DNA of 33,048 nucleotides. Source: Hyphomicrobiales bacterium (GTDB lineage Bacteria > Pseudomonadota > Alphaproteobacteria > Rhizobiales > Aestuariivirgaceae). The position numbers and the translations under genes are program-made. The notes under the pieces are model-generated. The model was given only the letters and a program-made list of their open reading frames with translations. It did not search any database and was not told the DNA's origin. Shown here piece after piece: positions 26,773 to 33,048 of the stretch. Each line of letters opens with the position of its first letter. The first letter of the stretch is position 1. The stretch covers positions 1 through 33,048 of the forward strand of contig JAIBJH010000023.1 of the NCBI GenBank assembly GCA_020029455.1, in the 5' to 3' direction.

Positions 26773-26805
26773 GAGGCCTGGCTCGAAAGAGTCAGGCCTC
26801 TTTGT
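26773..26805 (+). terminator. Terminator of small exported protein 2
   Basis: GAGGCCTGGCTC and GAGTCAGGCCTC pair over 12 bp (one G-U) with a GAAA tetraloop, followed by TTTGTT. Confidence 0.75.
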
Positions 26806-26821
26806 TCGTGAAAAATTTCAG

Positions 26822-26927
26822 CGCACGTTTTTGTGAGTCTTGATGAACATGAATTAATGCAGGAGTTGCGAACCATTCGCAGGCCGGTCCGTTACCCCGG
26901 CGTCACCGGCCGGAAATCAATCCAGCC
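26822..26927 (+). promoter_or_regulatory. Conserved promoter/leader block, copy 3
   Basis: This is the counterpart of 26377-26483. It contains GAGTC (26835-26839), GAATTAATG, GCGAACC and GTCCGTTACC. The leader core GGAAATCAATCC (26912-26923) ends 28 bases before the third ATG and is flanked by CCGG repeats that could form a small hairpin. Confidence 0.5.
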
Positions 26928-26951
26928 GGTCAAGCATAATGGAGATGTGAC

Positions 26952-27203
26952 ATGAAAAAGTTCATCATTTCACTCGCCGCTCTTGCAGCCTTTTCAACAG
27001 CGGCGGCAGCCGCATCGTATGGCAACCGTGACGAGGTTTTCGATAGCTCCGCACCTTCTACCGTTGATGAAGCGGGTTTGGTGATGCCGAATGCGAATAC
27101 TGACGCGGTTGCCATCGCCGAGATTGGTGACGGCTGGCTGCTTGGCAGCGGTGAAAATGTGAAGGACCCGATGGAGGTCCGGCGTTTTGATGAGAAGAAC
27201 TAA
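26952..27203 (+). CDS. Small exported protein, paralogue 3 of 3
   Basis: An 83-residue protein with the signal peptide MKKFIISLAALAAFSTAAAA. Its mature N-terminal part has diverged (SYGNRDEVFDSSAPSTVDEA lacks the DTYMGKFADE block). The C terminus NVKDPMEVRRFDEKN keeps the family ending. GGAG again lies seven bases before the ATG. The conserved C-terminal tail across all three copies suggests this is the functional or interacting part. Family and function are unknown to me. Confidence 0.86.
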   Translation: MKKFIISLAALAAFSTAAAAASYGNRDEVFDSSAPSTVDEAGLVMPNANTDAVAIAEIGDGWLLGSGENVKDPMEVRRFDEKN

Positions 27204-27221
27204 GGTTCTTCTTGCAAGACA

Positions 27222-27254
27222 GGCCCGGCTCGCAAGAGCCGGGCCCTTTAATTT
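27222..27254. terminator. Terminator between small exported protein 3 and the MetF-like gene
   Basis: GGCCCGGCTC and GAGCCGGGCC form a perfect 10-bp stem with a GCAA tetraloop, followed by CTTTAATTT on the plus strand. It lies between convergent genes and may serve the plus strand mainly. Confidence 0.75.
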
Positions 27255-28153
27255 CAGCGCGGCAGCTTTGCCTTCATCCAGGCGGAGAGTTTGTCGAAAC
27301 CGCCAAAGGGATAAAGATGGGGCGCGGCAATGCCAAGTTCCGGCTTATCGAAATGCAGCGTGGCGAGTTGATCGACAAATTCCGTGGGCTCGGAGACCGT
27401 CAACAGTTTCGTCACGTTCAGTGCCTGCTTGCGAATGAAGCGGGCGGAATTCCCGACGCCGCACATGGCGGCATATTTGACCAGCGTCTTGATAGTGGCG
27501 GGACCCGGCACACCCACATGGATGGGTAGATCAATGCCTTCGGCGCGTAACATCGACGCCCAGTGAGCCAGCGGCCCGGCATCAAAGAGAAACTGCGTGG
27601 CGATGAAGCCCGCAATGCCATTGCTCTTGAGCCAGGCATCCTTCTCTTTGAGAGTTGTGAGAAGCATGGCCTCGCCATGTGTCTTGGTGATGTCGGGATT
27701 TCCTTCGGGATGGCCCGCCAAGCCAATGCGGCGAATGCCCACCTTCTGGAATGCGCCCGTCTTCAGAATCTGGATCGCCGCATGATATTGCCCGATGGGT
27801 TGCGGCGCGCCGCCGCCCAATGCCAACACATCGGTCACGCCCGCCTCACCCGCAAAAGCGGTAAGGCGCTCCGTCAGGTCATTCACATCACGCACAAAGC
27901 GCGCAGGGATATGAGGGATAGGATTTAGACCTGCCTTACGCAGGGCTGCCACCGCGGCAATCTGCCCGTGCAAATCTGCTGCATCGATCAGCGCCACGAA
28001 AACGGAAGCACCTTTCGGCAGCAGATCCACAATCAGCGGCACCTTGTCCACCTGCCTGCCAGTGATTTCGATGGAGGCCTTGGCGAGGAAAGCGCCCAGT
28101 GGATTTTCCATCAAGGCAGAGGCAACAGGGCTGAGGGAGGTGATGGCGTTCAT
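27254..28153 (-). CDS. metF: Methylenetetrahydrofolate reductase-like protein
   Basis: A 299-residue protein of the MetF (beta/alpha)8 fold. Supporting stretches are an early strand with the conserved-type Glu (ASIEITG), NPIPHIPARFVRD, DVLALGGGAPQP (family GGDPP-like position), VGIRRIGLAGHPEGNPDI, then GIAGFIATQFLFDA (aligning with the family's ITQFFFD) and HVGVPGPATIKTLVKYA. The ATG at 28153 is used; the track start is an in-frame TTG upstream with no obvious benefit. It should interconvert 5,10-methylene-THF and 5-methyl-THF using FAD. The GGGAP variant and the neighbourhood (sox operon, GlxA-type regulator) suggest a catabolic one-carbon role rather than the main biosynthetic MetF (inference). 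Confidence 0.85.
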   Translation of the reverse strand: MNAITSLSPVASALMENPLGAFLAKASIEITGRQVDKVPLIVDLLPKGASVFVALIDAADLHGQIAAVAALRKAGLNPIPHIPARFVRDVNDLTERLTAFAGEAGVTDVLALGGGAPQPIGQYHAAIQILKTGAFQKVGIRRIGLAGHPEGNPDITKTHGEAMLLTTLKEKDAWLKSNGIAGFIATQFLFDAGPLAHWASMLRAEGIDLPIHVGVPGPATIKTLVKYAAMCGVGNSARFIRKQALNVTKLLTVSEPTEFVDQLATLHFDKPELGIAAPHLYPFGGFDKLSAWMKAKLPR

Positions 28154-28223
28154 CAAAATACCTGGGAGAATCTTGTTGATTTTCAACACAGTGCCCAATC
28201 AGCAAAAAACCCGCCCAAGCATT

Positions 28224-28230
28224 TGCGACA
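28224..28230. promoter_or_regulatory. TGCGACA half-site in the MetF-like/GlxA intergenic region
   Basis: This heptamer equals one arm of the inverted repeat upstream of soxB (20414-20421). It lies in the 191-base divergent promoter region. Short and therefore weak on its own. Confidence 0.25.
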
Positions 28231-28344
28231 TGGGTTTTCGGTTTCCGACCAATTCCGGCCCCCATGGTCGTTTTTGGCATGCGGCATGGCGTTCATGGAC
28301 AAGTTGCCCGGGATATGCCATGTGCTCACCAGCAGAGGTTTTCC

Positions 28345-29346
28345 ATGTTCGGAGATAAAGCCAAAAGCCTGCCGCAGCGTGTGGCGCTCATCCTGGTGCC
28401 GCAGTTCACCATGATGCCGGTGACATCGGCCATTGAGCCGCTGCGCCTTGCCAATCGCATCAGTAACAAGAAGCTCTATGACTGGACGCTGCATTCACTC
28501 GACGGCAAGCCAGTTGCCGCGTCGAACGGTCTCGTCACCATGGTGACCGGCGATCTCGAGGCCATTCCCGCCGATGCTTCGGTGATTGTCTGCAGCGGCA
28601 TCGACGTGCAGCACAACACCGACAAGCGCCTGCTCTCATGGCTGCGCAAAACGGCGCGGCGCGGCGTCAACATCGGCGCGGTGTGTACGGGTGCGCATAT
28701 CCTGGCAGAAGCGGGATTGCTTGATGGCTACCGCTGCACCATCCATTGGGAGAACCTCCCAGGCTTCAATGAAGCCTATCCCGACATCGACGCCACGGGC
28801 GGCCTCTTTGAAATTGACGATGACCGCTTCACCAGCGCGGGCGGCACTACGGCCCTCGACATGATGCTGTCATTGATCTCCAGCCAGCATGGGCAGGATC
28901 TTGCGGCGCAAGTTGCAGAAGCGGTGCTGCATGCGCCCATTCGCCATCACAGCGAAAACCAGCGGCTCTCGCTCCCGGCGCGCATCGGGGCGCGGCACCC
29001 CAAGCTCATCGCCATTGTCGAGCGCATGGAGCAGAGCCTGGAAGAGCCACTGTCGCCTTCCATTCTGGCGCAGCAGGCGGGGCTTTCCACACGCCAGCTT
29101 GAGCGCTTGTTCCGGCGCTATCTCGACCGTTCGCCGAAGCGCTATTATCTCGAGCTGCGTTTGAAGAAGGCGCGCTCGCTTCTGCTGCAGACCGACATGT
29201 CGGTGATCAATGTGGCGCTGGCCTGCGGCTTCTCATCGCCGTCGCATTTCTCGAAATGCTATCGCGGCTTTTATGGCCGCACGCCTTACCGCGAGCGGGG
29301 CGTGCCCTTTTCCGCCGATCAGCCGCTGCAGCCGGCGGTCGGTTGA
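28345..29346 (+). CDS. GlxA-family AraC-type transcriptional regulator
   Basis: A 333-residue regulator. It has an N-terminal DJ-1/PfpI-like domain (VALILVPQFTMMPVTSAIEPLRLAN, GAVCTGAHILAEAGLLDGY, TSAGGTTALDMML) and a C-terminal AraC DNA-binding domain with two helix-turn-helices (SILAQQAGLSTRQLERLFRRY; SVINVALACGFSSPSHFSKCYR). ATG at 28345 has AGAGG six bases upstream; the track's extra 27 residues are unrelated. GlxA-type regulators such as GbdR control choline, glycine betaine, dimethylglycine and sarcosine catabolism. With soxBDAG and a MetF-like gene nearby, this is its likely regulon (inference). It is divergent from the MetF-like gene. Confidence 0.93.
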   Translation: MFGDKAKSLPQRVALILVPQFTMMPVTSAIEPLRLANRISNKKLYDWTLHSLDGKPVAASNGLVTMVTGDLEAIPADASVIVCSGIDVQHNTDKRLLSWLRKTARRGVNIGAVCTGAHILAEAGLLDGYRCTIHWENLPGFNEAYPDIDATGGLFEIDDDRFTSAGGTTALDMMLSLISSQHGQDLAAQVAEAVLHAPIRHHSENQRLSLPARIGARHPKLIAIVERMEQSLEEPLSPSILAQQAGLSTRQLERLFRRYLDRSPKRYYLELRLKKARSLLLQTDMSVINVALACGFSSPSHFSKCYRGFYGRTPYRERGVPFSADQPLQPAVG

Positions 29347-29744
29347 CCGCCGATCGCCCGCTCCGCAATTGGGGAGCGGGCCTGACGGCCCACTCCCCTC
29401 AGCAAGCGGCCCGTGACCGGGGGTAGATACCGGGTTTCGCCTGCCATCTCGCCAATTGCAATTTGAAATTGTCCAGCGCAGAACTTGTTGGTATTACTTG
29501 TGCGCGAGCCCCTCAAAAGGCTTAGACCGAGTACACCTCCTTTTCAACTGCGTGGAAAATACTCAGGCGAATTGAATCGGTCGGGAAATGGCGCGGGCTG
29601 CAACCCTGTCGTTTACGCTGCAACCGCAAATTACAGCGCGGGAATTTTCTGAGGGCCGTCCTGCCTGTTTGGGGTGATTTTGCGCGTGCTGGACGCAGCG
29701 CGAGGGTTCCAGTTTGCAGAATTGACAAGAGCCAGAAAGTAGCC
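29347..29744. other. Intergenic region without a recognised gene
   Basis: It begins with a hairpin (GCCCGCTCC and GGAGCGGGC, 29356-29381) that lacks a T-run and may be a weak terminator for the GlxA gene. It also holds the small palindrome CAATTTGAAATTG near 29459-29471 and a direct repeat GCTGCAACC at 29597 and 29617 (20-base period). Short ORFs crossing it have no convincing protein character. An unrecognised small RNA cannot be excluded. Confidence 0.5.
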
Positions 29745-31121
29745 TCAGCCGACGGCCGGAAGCCGGAGGCGCACGCGAAGCCCGCCGAGCTTGGCGTCAT
29801 CAAGCTCGACACGCCCGCCATACATGGCCGCCGTCTCGGTGACGATGTTGAGGCCGAGGCCGGAGCCGGGCTTGCTCTCATCCAGGCGCTGGCCGCGCCT
29901 CAGGGCGGTAGCGCGCTGCTCGGGCCGAAGTCCCGGTCCGTCGTCATCCACCTCGATGTCGAGCCAGCGGCGGCCATCCTCGCCGGGCGTCGGCAAAAGA
30001 TGGGCGCGCACCTCCACCTTCGCCTTGCTCCACTTGCAGGCATTGTCCATCAGGTTACCGACAATCTCTTCCAGATCCTGACGCTCGCCCCGGAACTTTA
30101 GTCCCGGCTCGCTGGCAACGGCGATAGCCACGCCCTTGTCGCGGTTGATGCGCTCCAGCGTGCGGCCCAGCGATTGCAGCACGGATTCAATTTCGGTCAC
30201 GGCACCGATGCTTTGGGCTCTGGCGGCTCTGCGGGCGCGGTCGAGATAAAGGTTCACCTGGTCCCTCATCACCTCCACCTGCTCCTTCACCTTGTCGGAG
30301 AGATTGCCCGGTGCATCGCGCGCCTCATTGGTCAGTACACTGATGGGTGTCTTCAGGGCATGGGCAAGATTTCCCACCTGCATGCGGGCCCGGTCGATGA
30401 CCTCGATGTTGGCTTGCACCAAGAGGTTCAGTTCATCGGCGACAGGCTGGATTTCGCTGGGATAATCGCTCTCCAGCATTTCGATGCGGCCGCCGCGGAT
30501 ATCGTTGATGCGCCTTTGCAGATGCTTCAGGGGTTTGAGGCCGAAATTCACCTGGAAGGAAATGGCGCCCATAAGCCCTGCGCCGAGGAGGCCCAAGGTG
30601 ATGTAGAGAGCGTTGCGGAAGGCGCTCACCTCGTCCTTCAGTTCATCGAAGTTGCCGGTCACCATGAAGGAATATTCGCCGGGGCTTCCCTCGAAGGTCA
30701 CCTTCTGTTCGATGGCGCGAAGTTGAATTCCCTTCTCGTCCAGCATGGAGAAGGCGGCGATGCGGTTCTGATCGCGCGGCTGCCGGTCGGCGGCGGCGAC
30801 CGGCAAGGGCTCGTTAAGGCGCGATGCCGAGAGCAAAGGCCGTGCTCCCTGCTTGGGCGCCACCACCTGCCAGTACCAGCCTGAATCGGCGATGGCGAAA
30901 CGGTTGTCGGCAAGCGTTCCGGTGAGGATCGGGGTTCCGTCCGTGCCCGGCTCCACATTGGCGGAGAGGGCATCGATCGCCGCCCGGAGCCTGGCATCGA
31001 AATTGCGCTCGAGCGCCGACTGGAAAAGCTGATTGAGGAGAACGGCGGCCAGCGCCAGCAGGATCACGGCCACAATGGCCGATGACACCATCAGCCGGAA
31101 GGCAAGTGAGTTACTGTTCAT
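29745..31121 (-). CDS. feuQ: FeuQ-like sensor histidine kinase
   Basis: A 458-residue PhoQ-type kinase. It has a transmembrane helix about 10-30, a periplasmic sensor about 31-170 (SGWYWQVVAPKQGARPLLSASRL), a second helix about 171-190, HAMP, HisKA with His254 in VGNLAHALKTPISVL, and HATPase (NLMDNACKWSK, DDGPGLRPEQR, GSGLGLNIVTETAAMYGG). MNSNSLAFRL at 31121 is the start; the track's extension lies within the regulator gene. It overlaps the regulator by 11 bases. Together they resemble rhizobial FeuPQ, an essential or near-essential system linked to envelope osmoadaptation and cyclic glucan export in Sinorhizobium. The orthology is from motif memory and not computed. Confidence 0.9.
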   Translation of the reverse strand: MNSNSLAFRLMVSSAIVAVILLALAAVLLNQLFQSALERNFDARLRAAIDALSANVEPGTDGTPILTGTLADNRFAIADSGWYWQVVAPKQGARPLLSASRLNEPLPVAAADRQPRDQNRIAAFSMLDEKGIQLRAIEQKVTFEGSPGEYSFMVTGNFDELKDEVSAFRNALYITLGLLGAGLMGAISFQVNFGLKPLKHLQRRINDIRGGRIEMLESDYPSEIQPVADELNLLVQANIEVIDRARMQVGNLAHALKTPISVLTNEARDAPGNLSDKVKEQVEVMRDQVNLYLDRARRAARAQSIGAVTEIESVLQSLGRTLERINRDKGVAIAVASEPGLKFRGERQDLEEIVGNLMDNACKWSKAKVEVRAHLLPTPGEDGRRWLDIEVDDDGPGLRPEQRATALRRGQRLDESKPGSGLGLNIVTETAAMYGGRVELDDAKLGGLRVRLRLPAVG

Positions 31122-31782
31122 TCCCCGTCTCGGACATGCAATAGCCCATGCCGCGAATGGTATGGAGCACGTCGACGCCGAGTTTTTTGCGCAGGCGCCC
31201 CACGAACACTTCGATGGTGTTGGAATCGCGGTCAAAATCCTGGTCATAAAGATGTTCGACTAGTTCGGTGCGCGAGACAACCTTGCCGCCGTGGTGCATC
31301 AGGTAGGCAAGCAGCCTGTATTCCAGTGAGGTGAGCTTGAGCGGCATGCCGTTGACCAAGACGCGCGCGCCCTTGGTATCGAGGGAAACAGGCCCGCAGG
31401 TAAGCTCGCTTGTGGCATGGCCGGCAGTGCGGCGAACGAGGGCCCGGACGCGCGCCAGCACTTCTTCCATGTGGAAAGGCTTCGTTACGTAATCATCGGC
31501 GCCGGCATCGAAGCCCGCCACCTTGTCGCTCCAGCGGTCACGGGCGGTGAGGATGATGACAGGCATCTTGCGCCCTGCCCTCCGCCATTTTTCAAGCACG
31601 CTCACGCCGTCCAATACGGGAAGGCCGAGATCGAGGATCACCGCGTCATAGGGTTCGGTATCGCCGAGGAAATGCCCCTCCTCGCCATCGAGGGCCTTGT
31701 CGACCACATAGCCGGCATCCGTCAATGAAGTGACGATCTGCCGGTTGAGATCAGCATCGTCCTCGACAACCAATATGCGCAT
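31111..31782 (-). CDS. feuP: FeuP-like OmpR-family response regulator
   Basis: A 223-residue regulator. It has a receiver domain (MRILVVEDDADLN, phospho-acceptor Asp51 in AVILDLGLPVLDG, Lys in DDYVTKPFH) and a winged-helix output domain (LEYRLLAYLMHHGGKVVSRTELVEHLYD, RDSNTIEVFVGRLRKKLGVD). The LAYLMHH and LVEHLYDQDFDRDSN wording is characteristic of the FeuP/PhoP-like group in Hyphomicrobiales. Coupled to the kinase by overlap. The upstream PepSY gene is 45 bases away on the same strand and probably cotranscribed. Confidence 0.93.
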   Translation of the reverse strand: MRILVVEDDADLNRQIVTSLTDAGYVVDKALDGEEGHFLGDTEPYDAVILDLGLPVLDGVSVLEKWRRAGRKMPVIILTARDRWSDKVAGFDAGADDYVTKPFHMEEVLARVRALVRRTAGHATSELTCGPVSLDTKGARVLVNGMPLKLTSLEYRLLAYLMHHGGKVVSRTELVEHLYDQDFDRDSNTIEVFVGRLRKKLGVDVLHTIRGMGYCMSETGNEQ

Positions 31783-31827
31783 AGTTGGGCCAACTCCAAG
31801 GGTGGGCGGAGTGTGTTTTGCGCTTTC

Positions 31828-32169
31828 CTACCGGATAGCGCCGGTCTGGGCGTTGACCCTGACCCGGTACACATTGCCGCCTTCCTTGAGAGTGACAGCA
31901 TAAACGCCCGAGGGCAAGAGTCTGACCCTCAGGACCCTTGCGCCGGGATATTGGGACTGGGCGATGTCGGCGGCATCGGCCGCGGTGATGGGAAATTCCT
32001 CGGCGGAATCATCATAGGATTCGGATTGCGACAGTTCATATGTGTCGTTGTTCTGCAGCCAGACCTTGAACTTCTGCTTGCGCCGGCCAGCATCGGCCGG
32101 GCCAACAAGCATGGCCGCAATCAACAGAATCGAAACCGCCCCCAGTATCGTCTTCACTGCCATCTCCAT
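31828..32169 (-). CDS. Exported PepSY-domain protein upstream of the FeuPQ-like pair
   Basis: A 113-residue protein with a signal peptide (MAVKTILGAVSILLIAAMLVGPADA) and one PepSY-type domain (ITAADAADIAQSQYPGARVLRVRLLPSGVYAVTLKEGG). The end, VYRVRVNAQTGAIR, is the classic PepSY strand ending in the TG of the consensus. PepSY proteins often sit next to two-component genes and modulate sensor kinases or proteases. In Sinorhizobium a small periplasmic protein, FeuN, restrains FeuQ. This gene has the right position and location for a similar role, but sequence equivalence is not shown. ATG at 32163 is an alternative start. Confidence 0.88.
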   Translation of the reverse strand: MEMAVKTILGAVSILLIAAMLVGPADAGRRKQKFKVWLQNNDTYELSQSESYDDSAEEFPITAADAADIAQSQYPGARVLRVRLLPSGVYAVTLKEGGNVYRVRVNAQTGAIR

Positions 32170-32470
32170 AGGTGAACTTCGTGCCGTTCATAGGGAATTG
32201 TAGCTGAATGGGGGATGAATACGGGGCGCGGCGGCAGGCGTTTCCGGGCCGGAAGCGCAATGGTTTACAAGAGGTTACCGCATTGCAAAAATTTCATCTG
32301 CGGGCCAGTGGAGAGTAAAGCAATTGAGGGCGCCAAAGTGGGGCCACTTTGGCGCGATAATTCCGCACCAAATATTGGCGAAGATCACGGCTTCTGGACG
32401 TTGAAGCTTCCGTCAAAGGCCAGGTGATCCAAACCGGCCGGCGGACCGCCGGCAAAGGACCCCAAACCGC
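32170..32470. other. Intergenic region between the PepSY gene and the GIY-YIG-like gene
   Basis: No gene evident. It should contain the promoter of the PepSY-feuPQ-like unit on the minus strand, and it holds a 26-base near-perfect palindrome (listed separately). AT-rich patches occur around 32263-32296. Confidence 0.5.
32330..32355. promoter_or_regulatory. 26-base palindrome, candidate operator
   Basis: GCGCCAAAGTGG (32330-32341) and CCACTTTGGCGC (32344-32355) are perfect inverted 12-mers separated by only GG. The two-base centre suits a dimeric DNA-binding protein better than an RNA hairpin. It lies 160 bases upstream of the PepSY start and 115 bases upstream of the GIY-YIG-like start. Confidence 0.55.
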
Positions 32471-32764
32471 ATGCGTACTCTCCAGTGGATCGGGAATTCA
32501 GGCACGACATATGTCTTTGAGGTTTACCCCAGTGACCTCAGATTCAACCGCGCGCCAGGCGTCTACATTCTTTGCGGAGAGACGCCCGAAGGGCAGATCG
32601 AAGCACTCTATGTTGGCGAGACGCGCTCCTTCCGCGACTGTCTTAACGGCAACAAGGTCCACCTTGGATTTTCTGAGGTTGCTCTCCTGCCCTGCGATGA
32701 CCCTGCCAAGCGCCACAGGATCCGGAAAGATCTCATGCAGACCCGCGCCGAAGCTGCGGAATAG
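32471..32764 (+). CDS. Small GIY-YIG-like protein
   Basis: A 97-residue protein. PGVYILCGETPEG followed by ALYVGETRSFRDCL has the GIY ... YVG spacing with a downstream Arg-like position of the GIY-YIG fold. The C-terminal DDPAKRHRIRKDL resembles the helix that in related small proteins ends RIETDLR..NPPCN, but that ending is missing here. The middle is shorter than in those homologues, so catalytic competence is doubtful. AAGGA lies 11 bases before the ATG, which is rather far. Function is unknown; it may be a diverged or partly degraded GIY-YIG protein. Confidence 0.6.
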   Translation: MRTLQWIGNSGTTYVFEVYPSDLRFNRAPGVYILCGETPEGQIEALYVGETRSFRDCLNGNKVHLGFSEVALLPCDDPAKRHRIRKDLMQTRAEAAE

Positions 32765-33048
32765 CAATGGCCAACCTACTTCCTTCCCTTCGGCGCTAGC
32801 ACCTGGGTGGCGATTTTTTCGAGGGAGCGGCGGCCGATGTAGCTGCCCCGCATCTGGCGGGAAGTGCAGAGCTGCTGGGCAAAACTTCCCTGCGCGAATC
32901 CCGGAGACAGAATGCAACCTGTACAATAAGATTGGCGAGTGGTTCTTAGTTGAGTTTCTACTAGAGGCCTCCAGTTGCTTGCGCGAATTGGGTCAATGCC
33001 ATGCTGAAACCTGCATAAAATGAAGAAACGCAGTTCTAACCCTTCCAG
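32765..33048. other. Right-edge region, no clear gene
   Basis: No ORF of convincing quality. On the minus strand an open frame ending at 32776 reads RQMRGSYIGRRSLEKIATQV near its end, which has protein-like character, but no start or family could be recognised and it becomes less convincing upstream. It may be the 3' remnant of a gene. Confidence 0.35.

Noticed and set aside
29537-29549. Minus-strand AAGGAGG (full anti-SD complement) in the 29.3-29.7 kb gap
   Set aside because: No start codon follows at a usable distance and no small ORF fits, so it is probably chance.
29522-29881. 119-residue minus-strand ORF across the 29.5-29.9 kb gap
   Set aside because: It overlaps the FeuQ-like gene in another frame and has no protein-family character in the intergenic part.
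1-33048. tRNA, rRNA, CRISPR array, insertion sequence or known riboswitch
   Set aside because: I saw no T-loop-like tRNA signature, no regularly spaced repeats, no transposase ORF and no recognisable riboswitch core; small or diverged ones could still be missed by eye.

Overview
The window looks like a chromosomal segment of an alphaproteobacterium, most likely of the order Hyphomicrobiales (Rhizobiales). The main reason is gene order: ccmI-ccmE-ccmF-ccmH (cycHJKL), degP, an OmpR-type regulator and histidine kinase, then glnE on one strand. I recall this arrangement from rhizobial genomes. A FeuP/FeuQ-like two-component pair and a heterotetrameric sarcosine oxidase operon fit the same group. 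GC content looks moderately high throughout. I see no rRNA, tRNA, CRISPR array, transposase or phage gene.

Layout. 1-3.0 kb: the end of a malonyl-CoA synthetase gene, a small two-helix membrane protein, rpmJ (a Cys-free L36 too short for the ORF track) with a good promoter and terminator, a secreted TPR protein, aroQ and an MBL-fold hydrolase. 3.0-7.8 kb: a broken pepN (frameshift plus internal deletion) and a large PAS-containing histidine kinase. 7.8-9.8 kb: a compact minus-strand unit of EF-hand protein, ECF sigma factor, small membrane protein (probable anti-sigma) and CnrX/CpxP-like periplasmic sensor. 9.85-20.4 kb, minus strand: glnE, a kinase/regulator pair, a degP lacking most of its second PDZ domain, and ccmHFEI for cytochrome c maturation. 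20.5-25.8 kb: soxBDAG, converting sarcosine to glycine and passing the one-carbon unit to tetrahydrofolate. 25.9-27.25 kb: three tandem, related small exported proteins, each with its own leader and terminator. 27.25-29.35 kb: a MetF-like reductase divergent from a GlxA-type AraC regulator, plausibly tied to methylated-amine and one-carbon metabolism with sox. 29.7-32.2 kb: a FeuPQ-like pair with an upstream PepSY protein. 32.4-33 kb: a small GIY-YIG-like protein and unassigned sequence.

How it fits together. The sox operon, the MetF-like enzyme and the GlxA regulator probably form a one-carbon/glycine-betaine catabolic neighbourhood. The Ccm genes, DegP and the envelope-linked regulators (two two-component pairs and the ECF unit) concern the periplasm.

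The most notable observations are the triplicated small-protein cassette, the EF-hand/ECF/periplasmic-sensor unit, and two damaged housekeeping genes (pepN and degP). The degP lesion lies directly beside a strong palindromic element. Starts were moved from the ORF track where a signal peptide, domain boundary or Shine-Dalgarno sequence argued for it.
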